Below are positions 1 to 5,016 of a stretch of DNA of 5,016 nt, in pieces. How positions within the stretch are numbered: the stretch's first letter is position 1; each line of letters starts with the position of its first letter. Made by a program: the position numbers and the translations under genes. The DNA is taken from contig JAKAML010000149.1 of the NCBI GenBank assembly GCA_021812845.1, forward strand, positions 1-5,016, in the 5' to 3' direction. The notes under the pieces were generated by a model. The model searched no databases and was not told where the DNA came from. It saw only the letters and a list, made by a program, of their open reading frames with translations. Source of the stretch: Pseudomonadota bacterium (GTDB taxonomy: Bacteria; Pseudomonadota; Alphaproteobacteria; Rhizobiales; Hyphomicrobiaceae).

Positions 1-543
1 GGTCTCGACGGCGGCGTCGACGGCATGGTCCATCTCTCCGACCTCGACTGGAACAAGGCCGGCGACGAGGCGATCAAGGACTACAAGAAGGGCGACGTGG
101 TGAAGGCCGTGGTGCTCGACGTCGACAGCACCAAGGAGCGCATCTCGCTCGGCATCAAGCAGGCCGGCGGCGATCCGGCCGACACGCTGTCGCGGTTCAA
201 GAAGGGCGACCAGGTGACATGCCAGGTGACCGCGGTCCAGGACGGCGGCATCGAGGTCAAGATCGCCGACACCGACCTGACGAGCTTCATCAAGCGCTCG
301 GATCTGTCGCGCGACCGCTCCGAGCAGCGGCCCGAGCGGTTCAACGTGGGCGACAAGGTCGACGCGGCCGTACTGTCGGTCGACAAGGCCGCGCGCCGCA
401 TCTCGGTCTCGATCAAGTCGCTCGAGATCGCCGAGGAGAAGGAAGCCGTGGCCCAGTTCGGCTCGTCGGCGTCCGGCGCCTCGCTCGGCGACATCTTCAA
501 GGCCGCGGCGCTGAAAAAGACCAAGACCGACGACAAGGAGTGA
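1..543 (+). CDS. rpsA: 30S ribosomal protein S1, C-terminal part (5' truncated by window)
   Basis: Ribosomal protein S1 binds mRNA on the 30S subunit and helps unfold and place it for initiation. The reading frame is open from base 1, so the start lies upstream; 180 codons and a TGA stop are visible. The first ~54 residues finish one S1/OB-fold repeat: the stretch GLDGGVDGMVHLSDLDW, then YKKGD, then ERISLGIKQ, which closely resembles the fifth repeat of E. coli S1. Residues ~66-138 form a further repeat (FKKGD, a FIKRSDLS-like segment, RFNVGDKV, RRISVSIKS), equivalent to repeat six. An acidic/Ala stretch and a Lys-rich tail (ALKKTKTDDKE) follow, as is usual for S1 C-termini. The internal ATG at 25 lies inside a conserved repeat and is not the start. 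A strong terminator follows, so this is probably the last gene of its transcript. The identification is firm; the upstream partner (commonly cmk in this order) is not visible. Confidence 0.96.
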   Translation, partial: GLDGGVDGMVHLSDLDWNKAGDEAIKDYKKGDVVKAVVLDVDSTKERISLGIKQAGGDPADTLSRFKKGDQVTCQVTAVQDGGIEVKIADTDLTSFIKRSDLSRDRSEQRPERFNVGDKVDAAVLSVDKAARRISVSIKSLEIAEEKEAVAQFGSSASGASLGDIFKAAALKKTKTDDKE

Positions 544-560
544 GCGCCGCCACGGCGCTC
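542..560 (+). other. Small hairpin overlapping the rpsA stop codon
   Basis: GAGCGCCG (542-549) pairs perfectly with CGGCGCTC (553-560) around a 3-nt loop, giving an 8-bp stem that includes the last two bases of the rpsA stop codon. It lies 13 nt before the main terminator hairpin. It has no T-tract and so is not a terminator alone. It could assist 3'-end stability or be a chance product of GC-rich sequence. Confidence 0.5.
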
Positions 561-573
561 GTGCGATGGTTCG

Positions 574-613
574 GAGTGGCGCGCGGCGAGCCGCGCGCCA
601 CTCTTTCTTTTTT
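574..613 (+). terminator. Rho-independent terminator of rpsA
   Basis: A perfect 13-bp GC-rich stem is formed by 574-586 (GAGTGGCGCGCGG) and 591-603 (CCGCGCGCCACTC) with the 4-nt loop CGAG. A T-rich run TTTCTTTTTT follows at 604-613. It lies 30 nt after the rpsA stop codon in the same direction. The stem, tight loop and immediate T-tract are those of a classic intrinsic terminator, and this is the strongest regulatory signal in the window. Confidence 0.93.
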
Positions 614-873
614 CGGCCATTCGCCGGAGGCGGCCGGACCCGGGCCGATTCTCGCGCTCGTCGGCGATGACGGGACCGTTCCGGGCTTTACCAATCCGCA
701 GGGGCGGCGCGGGCGAGGTTGAATACGGCGCGGTCCTTGCCTAGCTTCCGGGGCTATAAAGGACTTGTTAACGATCGGGCCTCGTCCGCCGCCGCGCCGG
801 CCGCGCATCCGTGGTTCACCGGCGGCCGCGGCCCGTATCTTGTGTCCCGATCCCAGCCAGCGAGCGTGCAAAG
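614..873. other. Non-coding spacer between the rpsA terminator and sppA
   Basis: No convincing gene is seen here on either strand; the open frames crossing it are arginine/proline-rich shadows without family motifs. The stretch 719-775 is the least GC-rich part and holds TATAAA and GTTAAC, so a promoter for sppA probably lies there. A GC-rich segment contains a possible 7-bp stem, GGCCGCG (799-805) with CGCGGCC (827-833), with a 21-nt loop that may be chance. One GATTC (647-651) matches the CcrM GANTC methylation motif, but a single copy means little. Confidence 0.6.
737..760 (+). promoter_or_regulatory. Possible sppA promoter region (weak)
   Basis: TATAAA at 755-760 is a good -10-like hexamer in a locally AT-richer patch about 115 nt before the sppA ATG. 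The nearest -35-like element, TTGCCT at 737-742, is only 12 nt upstream of it, too short for a standard sigma-70 spacing of 16-18 nt. No well-placed alternative -35 is seen. Because rpsA ends in a strong terminator, sppA needs a promoter in this spacer, and this is the best guess rather than a demonstrated site. Confidence 0.25.
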
Positions 874-1848
874 ATGACACTTGAGACCGAAACCGTTCTC
901 GACCGGCGCCGTCTGCGGCGCAGCCTCGGGCTCTGGCGCGGCCTCGCGATCACCGCGTTCGCACTGGCGGCGGGGGCCTACCTCTATTCGGGCAGCGACC
1001 GCCTGTCGGAGATCGGCGCCAAGAAGCAGATCGCGCGGATCGCGATCGAGGGCACGATCTGGGAGAACCGCGACCAGCTCAAGCTCATCAAGCGGGTTGC
1101 CGACGCCAAGCACGTCGAGGGCGTCGTGCTCTACGTCAACAGCCCCGGCGGCTCGACCGCGGGCGGGGAGGGGCTCTACCTCGCGCTCCGCGATCTCGCC
1201 AAGCAGAAGCCGGTGGTCGCCCAGTTCGGCACCGTGGCGGCGTCGGCGGGCTGCATCCTGGGGCTCGGCACCGATCACATCGTCGCCCGCGGCAACACCA
1301 TCACCGGCTCGGTCGGCGTGCTCATGCAGTGGCCGGAGTTCTCCGAGCTGCTCGGCAAGCTCGGCGTCAAGTACAACGAGGTCAAGAGCGGCCCGCTGAA
1401 GGCCAGCCCGTCGCCGTTCCAGCCCATGGACGAGCCGAGCCGGAAGGTGTCGGAGGACATGATCCAGGACGGCTTCAAGTGGTTCGTGTCGCTGGTCGAG
1501 AGCCGGCGCGGCATCGACCCGAAGAGCGTTCCGGGCCTCGTCGAGGGGCGCGTGTTCTCGGGCCGGCAGGCGGTCGAGCTGAAGCTCGTCGACGAGATCG
1601 GCGGCGAGACCGAGGCGGTGCGGTGGCTCGAGGAGAAGCGCAACGTTCCCAAGGATCTCAAAGTCGTGGACTGGAAGCCCAAGTCCGAGGCCTCGGGCTG
1701 GCTGGGGCTCGGCTTCTCGGGGTTCGCCGAGAAGATCGGCATGGGGGCGGTCGCCGGCCTGATCGGCCGCGAGGGCACATTCGGGGGCGGAGGAGGACTT
1801 GGGCTTGACGGCCTCGTCTCCGTTTGGCAACCTCAGAAAACGCAGTAA
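874..1848 (+). CDS. sppA: Signal peptide peptidase SppA, S49 family, membrane-anchored short form
   Basis: SppA is a membrane-bound serine protease with a Ser/Lys dyad that degrades signal peptides remaining after leader peptidase cleavage. The 324-residue product has a basic N-terminus (RRRLRRS, residues 11-17) followed by one hydrophobic segment (about 18-38), a signal anchor that would place the protease domain in the periplasm. The S49 hallmarks are LYVNSPGGS (86-94), the nucleophile Ser124 in ASAG, and the general base Lys176 in SGPLKAS. The 52-residue Ser-to-Lys spacing matches the Bacillus SppA pair (S147/K199). [20 protein letters not shown] (225-244) is the usual C-terminal family block. 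The length fits the single-domain form (~300-330 aa), not the ~600-aa E. coli form. The ATG at 874 was preferred to an in-frame GTG at 811 because the extra 21 residues look non-coding and the anchor follows naturally; the ribosome binding site is weak. A Gly-rich patch (304-310) sits near the C-terminus. ihfB follows after 28 nt. Confidence 0.92.
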   Translation: MTLETETVLDRRRLRRSLGLWRGLAITAFALAAGAYLYSGSDRLSEIGAKKQIARIAIEGTIWENRDQLKLIKRVADAKHVEGVVLYVNSPGGSTAGGEGLYLALRDLAKQKPVVAQFGTVAASAGCILGLGTDHIVARGNTITGSVGVLMQWPEFSELLGKLGVKYNEVKSGPLKASPSPFQPMDEPSRKVSEDMIQDGFKWFVSLVESRRGIDPKSVPGLVEGRVFSGRQAVELKLVDEIGGETEAVRWLEEKRNVPKDLKVVDWKPKSEASGWLGLGFSGFAEKIGMGAVAGLIGREGTFGGGGGLGLDGLVSVWQPQKTQ

Positions 1849-1866
1849 TAACAAGACGTTTTCTCT

Positions 1867-1874
1867 GGGGTGGG
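1867..1874 (+). promoter_or_regulatory. G-rich ribosome binding site of ihfB
   Basis: GGGGTGGG ends 2 nt before the ihfB ATG at 1877; its first four G's leave a 6-nt spacer. It is not a canonical AGGAGG but is the only purine-rich stretch near the start. It supports 1877 over the upstream in-frame GTG at 1799, which lies inside sppA. Confidence 0.5.
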
Positions 1875-1876
1875 CA

Positions 1877-2218
1877 ATGATCAAGTCCGAGCTTATACAA
1901 AGGATCTCGACCAGCAATCCGCATCTCTACCACCGCGACGTCGAGCGCATCGTCAATGTGATCTTCGACGAGATCGTCGAGGCGCTGGCGCGCGGTGACC
2001 GGGTCGAGCTCAGAGGCTTCGGCGCGTTCACGGTCAAGCACCGCGCGGCGCGCCAGGGGCGCAACCCCCGCACCGGCGCCCAGGTCTCGGTGGCGGAGAA
2101 GTTCGTGCCGTTCTTCAAGACAGGCAAGGAGCTTCGCGATAAGCTCAACGACGGGGCGGCGCCGAAGCCGCCGCGCTCGGCGGCCAAGACGGCGAAGGCC
2201 GACGCGCGCACGCCGTGA
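1877..2218 (+). CDS. ihfB: Integration host factor subunit beta
   Basis: IHF-beta pairs with IHF-alpha to form a heterodimer that binds specific DNA sites and bends them sharply, serving in nucleoid structure, transcription, replication and recombination. The 113-residue product opens with [10 protein letters not shown] and has the HU/IHF fold: two N-terminal helices (about 3-38), [10 protein letters not shown] (44-53) at the start of the beta saddle, and the DNA-intercalating arm GRNPRTG (61-67), in which Pro64 is the residue that wedges between base pairs. [15 protein letters not shown] closes the conserved fold. The MIKSEL start is typical of IhfB rather than IhfA or HU. The start at 1877 is fixed by this conserved N-terminus. 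A tail of about 22 residues after residue 91 (Ala/Lys/Pro/Arg-rich) extends beyond the ~94-aa E. coli protein. The gene sits 28 nt after sppA and 52 nt before the lapA-like gene. Its IHF-alpha partner is not in the window. Confidence 0.95.
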   Translation: MIKSELIQRISTSNPHLYHRDVERIVNVIFDEIVEALARGDRVELRGFGAFTVKHRAARQGRNPRTGAQVSVAEKFVPFFKTGKELRDKLNDGAAPKPPRSAAKTAKADARTP

Positions 2219-2256
2219 TCCTCGCCGCCGCCGACCGTTCGCGCCATCGCCGATCC

Positions 2257-2263
2257 GAGAGGG
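2257..2263 (+). promoter_or_regulatory. Ribosome binding site of the lapA-like gene
   Basis: GAGAGGG lies 7 nt before the GTG at 2271. It selects this GTG as the start within a longer open frame whose upstream part overlaps ihfB and is arginine-rich shadow sequence. Confidence 0.7.
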
Positions 2264-2270
2264 CAACTTC

Positions 2271-2636
2271 GTGCTGAGACGTATCGCGCTGCTGCTCGTC
2301 GCCTTCCCCGCCACCGCGCTCCTGATCGCGCTCGCGATCGCCAACCGGCACGCGGTGCGTCTGGTGCTCGACCCGTTCCGGCCCGAGACGCCGGCCATCT
2401 CGGTGATGCTGCCGTTCTACGCCTATGTGTTCGGCGCGCTCATTCTCGGCGTGCTGCTCGGCGGCACGGCGGTGTGGATGGGCCAGGGCCGCTGGCGGCG
2501 GACGGCGCGCAACCGGGCGCAGGAGGCGATGCGGTGGCAGGCCGAGGCCGACCGGCTGACGCGAGAGCGCGACGCCACGGTTGCGACCGAGCGCGGCGCA
2601 CCGCGCGGCAGGCTCGTCGCTCTCGGCGGCCGCTGA
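2271..2636 (+). CDS. lapA: LapA/DUF1049-domain inner-membrane protein
   Basis: This 121-residue protein resembles the LapA (DUF1049) family. In E. coli LapA is an inner-membrane protein made with LapB, and it takes part in lipopolysaccharide assembly and control of LpxC. Visible features are a first membrane helix (about 4-23), the family-type segment NRHAVRLVLDPF (25-36), a second membrane helix (about 49-70), and then a basic, probably cytoplasmic helical region (QGRWRRTARNRAQEAM, 72-87, continuing to ~105) that could form a short coiled coil. The remaining tail is Arg/Gly-rich. The GTG start is supported by GAGAGGG at 2257-2263 and by beginning directly at the first membrane helix (MLRRIALLLV). 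The gene follows ihfB by 52 nt, a common order in Hyphomicrobiales. No lapB-like TPR gene is present in the window, so the LPS role is carried over from the family and is tentative here. Confidence 0.8.
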   Translation: MLRRIALLLVAFPATALLIALAIANRHAVRLVLDPFRPETPAISVMLPFYAYVFGALILGVLLGGTAVWMGQGRWRRTARNRAQEAMRWQAEADRLTRERDATVATERGAPRGRLVALGGR

Positions 2637-2800
2637 CGCGCCCGCCGCCGCTGCCGTGGTGGCGGCCGGGCGTCGCGGGATGCTCCCGGGTGCGGCGTTC
2701 GAGGCGCCCGCCGGCGATGCCGCCCTCGCCGCTCCAGGCGTGATACCGCCGGGGGCACCACGACAGCCGACGCCAACGCCCGCGCGAGAGAGACGACACC
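2637..2800. other. Non-coding spacer between lapA-like and TRIC genes
   Basis: This 164-nt GC-rich spacer has no supported gene. A small CGGGA-TGC-TCCCG hairpin (2676-2688) lacks a T-tract, so I do not call a terminator. No convincing promoter hexamers are seen. TGGTGG (2657-2662) would read as tandem Trp in one frame but has no leader-peptide context. The TRIC ribosome binding site occupies the 3' end. Confidence 0.6.
2786..2793 (+). promoter_or_regulatory. Ribosome binding site of the TRIC-family gene
   Basis: GAGAGAGA lies 7 nt before the GTG at 2801 and supports that codon as the start; no ATG is available before the first membrane helix. Confidence 0.7.
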
Positions 2801-3475
2801 GTGGCCCCCGCCGATCTCGTCGCTCCGTTCGTCGTTGCGCTCGAATGGGCCTCGGTCGCGGTGTTCGCGGTGACCGGCGCGCTGGTCGCCAGCCGCAAGC
2901 AGATGGACATCTTCGGCTTCGTGCTGCTCGGCACGGTGACCGGCATCGGCGGCGGCACCGTGCGCGACATCCTGCTCGGTACGCTGCCGGTGTTCTGGGT
3001 CAAGGAGCCGATCTACCTCGTGGTGTGCACGGTGGTGTCGGCGGTGGTGTTCTTCACCGCCCACATCCCGCAGTCGCGATACCGGCTGGTGCTGTGGCTC
3101 GATGCGGTCGGGCTGGCGCTCGTCGCGGTGATCGGCGCCGAGCGCGGGCTCGCGGCGGGCGGCGGTCCGCTCGTCGCCGTCACCATGGGCGTCATCACCG
3201 CGGCCTTCGGCGGCATCATCCGCGACATCCTCGCCGCCGAGAGCCCGCTGATCCTGCGCCGCGAGATCTACGTCACCGCGGCGATGCTGGGGGCGGCGCT
3301 GTTCGTCGTGCTTGCAGGGATCGGCGCGCCGAAGAGTGTCGGAATGGCGGCCGGCTTCGCGGCGGCGCTCGCGATCCGCGCGCTGGCCATCCGCTTCGAG
3401 TGGTCGCTGCCGCCCTACCGCGCGCGTCCGGGGCGGCCGGTCAGGACCGGCGAAGGCGACCCTAAGGGCAATTGA
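2801..3475 (+). CDS. TRIC-family (UPF0126, YicG-like) membrane protein, probable cation channel
   Basis: The 224-residue, strongly hydrophobic product belongs to the UPF0126/YicG family, whose members are related to the trimeric intracellular cation (TRIC) channels; several prokaryotic TRICs form trimeric K+-permeable pores. The family's internal duplication is clear: the first half carries GTVTGIGGGTVRDILLG (44-60) and the second GVITAAFGGIIRDILAAE (130-147), followed by PLILRREIY (149-157). The glycines kink helices in the pore and RD ends each motif. About seven membrane helices can be drawn, roughly at 8-28, 36-50, 68-88, 95-113, 122-140, 156-174 and 178-197, with a short polar C-terminus rich in Arg, Pro and Gly. 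The length matches the family (~200-225 aa). The start is the GTG at 2801 with GAGAGAGA 7 nt upstream. The 164-nt gap before it and the 81-nt gap after it suggest an independent unit placed between the lapA-like gene and trpF. Family membership is firm; the ion and physiological role are inference. Confidence 0.9.
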   Translation: MAPADLVAPFVVALEWASVAVFAVTGALVASRKQMDIFGFVLLGTVTGIGGGTVRDILLGTLPVFWVKEPIYLVVCTVVSAVVFFTAHIPQSRYRLVLWLDAVGLALVAVIGAERGLAAGGGPLVAVTMGVITAAFGGIIRDILAAESPLILRREIYVTAAMLGAALFVVLAGIGAPKSVGMAAGFAAALAIRALAIRFEWSLPPYRARPGRPVRTGEGDPKGN

Positions 3476-3556
3476 CGACGGCGCCGCCGCGGCCGACAAC
3501 GGCGCCCGACACGTGGCGCGGACAGGGAAGGCGCGGCAGGAGATGGGCGTCGGCAC

Positions 3557-4210
3557 ATGAGCGTCAGGGTCAAGATTTGCGGCGTCCGCGACGAGGCGGC
3601 GCTGTTCGCCACGGTAGAGGCGCGGGCCGATCTCGTCGGCTTCGTGTTCGCCGAGAGGAGCCCGCGGTTCCTGACGCCGGCCGCGGCGGCCCCGCTCGCC
3701 GAGTATATCCGCGGCGTGGCGGCGAGCGTGGCGCTGGTCGTCGATGCGACGGACGCGGTGCTCGACGAGATCGACGCCGTCGTGAAGCCCGACATGTTCC
3801 AGCTCCACGGCGCGGAGACGCCGGAGCGGGCTCGCGAGATCGCGGCGCGGTTCGGCCGACCGGTGATGAAGGCGATTCCTGTCGCCACCGCCGAGGACGC
3901 CCGCCGGGCGCTCGCCTACCGGAATGCGGCGCAGATGATCCTGTTCGACGCCCGGCCGCCCGAGGGTGCGGCGGTCACGGGCGGACATGGCGTCGCGTTC
4001 GACTGGCGCCTCATCGACGGGGTCAAGGACGAGGTGGCGTTCATGCTGGCGGGCGGCCTGACGCCTGACAACGTGGCCGCCGCGGTGCGGGCGACGGGGG
4101 CGCGGGCGGTCGACGTGTCGTCGGGGGTCGAGAGCGCTCCGGGGGTCAAAGATCCCGAGCTGATCCGCCGCTTTATATCGGCCGCAAAGAGCATTAAGCA
4201 GGCAATGTGA
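3557..4210 (+). CDS. trpF: Phosphoribosylanthranilate isomerase
   Basis: TrpF catalyses the Amadori rearrangement of N-(5'-phosphoribosyl)anthranilate to CdRP, the third step of tryptophan synthesis, in the cytoplasm. The 217-residue single-domain TIM barrel has the family motifs in order: VKICGVRD with catalytic Cys8, LVGFVFAERSPR (26-37), FQLHG (81-85), ILFDA with catalytic Asp131, the loop TGGHGVAFDW (141-150), the phosphate-binding LAGGLTPDNV (164-173), and DVSSGVES (186-193). The length is normal (~200-220 aa). The ATG at 3557 starts two residues before the first conserved strand. AGGAG at 3538-3542 is 14 nt upstream, rather far, while GGGCG at 3545-3549 is 7 nt away, so initiation may be moderate. 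It is a free-standing trpF, not fused to trpC. An 81-nt gap separates it from the TRIC gene, and a 169-nt gap containing a palindrome separates it from trpB, where many relatives have the two genes close together. Confidence 0.96.
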   Translation: MSVRVKICGVRDEAALFATVEARADLVGFVFAERSPRFLTPAAAAPLAEYIRGVAASVALVVDATDAVLDEIDAVVKPDMFQLHGAETPERAREIAARFGRPVMKAIPVATAEDARRALAYRNAAQMILFDARPPEGAAVTGGHGVAFDWRLIDGVKDEVAFMLAGGLTPDNVAAAVRATGARAVDVSSGVESAPGVKDPELIRRFISAAKSIKQAM

Positions 4211-4236
4211 GCGGGGTGCCGAGCGGCACTCCAAGT

Positions 4237-4359
4237 CCCCTCTCTCCGTCGTTACGGGGAGCGGGTCGGGGTGAGGGGCGGCGGCCCCGCGGACGGAGCG
4301 AGTGGCCGCCCCTCACCCCGACCCTCACCCGATGCGCGTGCGGTGCATGGGGAGAGGGG
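4237..4359. repeat. Compound palindromic repeat between trpF and trpB
   Basis: The spacer holds a nested inverted repeat. The core is a perfect 20-bp arm pair, 4263-4282 with 4305-4324 (GGGTCGGGGTGAGGGG type), around a 22-nt loop. Outside it, CCCCTCTC (4237-4244) pairs with GAGAGGGG (4352-4359). Between these arms lie smaller hairpins: 4242-4249 with 4254-4261 (one G-T pair, CGTT loop) and ATGC (4332-4335) with GCAT (4345-4348). The outermost arm and the first small hairpin share bases, so they are alternative pairings. The overall fold is cloverleaf-like. The CCCTCACCCCGACCC/GGGGAGAGGGG style is that of short intergenic palindromes dispersed through many Hyphomicrobiales genomes; that it is dispersed in this genome is inference. 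It carries no open frame and no T-tract. It may stabilise the trpF 3' end or weaken read-through into trpB. Confidence 0.85.
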
Positions 4360-4366
4360 GTAAGTC

Positions 4367-4372
4367 AGAGGA
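4367..4372 (+). promoter_or_regulatory. Ribosome binding site of trpB
   Basis: AGAGGA lies 7 nt before the trpB ATG at 4380 and just 7 nt beyond the palindrome's outer arm, so the repeat ends directly before the translation start and leaves the site unpaired in the predicted fold. Confidence 0.75.
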
Positions 4373-4379
4373 ACCGGAC

Positions 4380-5016
<637 letters not shown>

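Noticed and set aside
811..873. GTG at 811 as an N-terminal extension of SppA
   Set aside because: The added 21 residues (Arg/Pro-rich) precede a normal basic-plus-hydrophobic signal anchor beginning at the ATG of 874, and they show no family similarity.
1799..1876. GTG at 1799 as the ihfB start
   Set aside because: It overlaps the sppA coding end in another frame, and the family N-terminus MIKSEL begins exactly at the ATG of 1877.
754..1917. A 387-codon minus-strand open frame opposite sppA
   Set aside because: It mirrors the codon-position GC bias of sppA on the opposite strand; its composition is low-information (Ala, Leu, Asp, Glu, Arg) and it lacks motifs or a credible ribosome binding site.
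2657..2662. TGGTGG tandem Trp codons as a trp leader peptide/attenuator
   Set aside because: It lies about 900 nt before trpF with a complete TRIC gene in between. The frame holding it begins inside the lapA-like gene, and no terminator/antiterminator pair follows.
2423..4234. A 603-codon open frame on the minus strand across lapA, TRIC and trpF
   Set aside because: It is antisense to three genes with clear family motifs, its translation is dominated by Arg, His, Asp and Glu typical of GC-rich shadow frames, and no domain or membrane pattern is recognisable.
4237..4359. The palindrome as an intrinsic terminator of trpF or as a CRISPR-like repeat
   Set aside because: There is no T-tract after any stem, and there is a single element without regularly spaced identical units or spacers.

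Overview
The window is a GC-rich, densely coding stretch with every recognisable gene on the + strand. It fits an alphaproteobacterium of the Hyphomicrobiales (Rhizobiales) type. The grounds are the gene order rpsA - sppA - ihfB - lapA-like - trpF - trpB, the TrpB and IHF-beta sequence style, and a C/G-rich palindromic spacer repeat of a kind common in that order. The order-level assignment is inference; genus cannot be read from the sequence.

Layout. Positions 1-543 hold the C-terminal 180 codons of ribosomal protein S1 (rpsA, 5' end outside the window). It is followed by a small hairpin on the stop codon and a textbook rho-independent terminator (574-613). A 330-nt spacer (544-873) separates it from sppA (874-1848), a membrane-anchored S49 signal peptide peptidase. 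ihfB (1877-2218), the beta subunit of integration host factor, follows after 28 nt, and a LapA/DUF1049 membrane protein (2271-2636) after 52 nt. After a 164-nt spacer comes a seven-helix TRIC/UPF0126 (YicG-like) membrane protein (2801-3475). trpF (3557-4210) comes next, then a 169-nt spacer almost filled by a long compound palindrome (4237-4359), then trpB (from 4380), which runs off the right edge.

How the genes relate. S1 delivers mRNA to the ribosome. SppA clears cleaved signal peptides and other membrane peptides. IHF bends DNA as a nucleoid protein. The LapA-like protein probably acts in envelope homeostasis. TrpF and TrpB catalyse the third and last steps of tryptophan synthesis. The terminator isolates rpsA from the genes downstream. 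From sppA onward I see no strong intrinsic terminator, so read-through toward trpB is possible, although the wide gaps before the TRIC gene and trpB suggest looser coupling.

This is mainly a conserved housekeeping neighbourhood, and I found no convincing undescribed system. The points most worth a second look are the trpF-trpB palindrome, the TRIC-family gene between lapA and trpF, and the basic C-terminal tail of IHF-beta.
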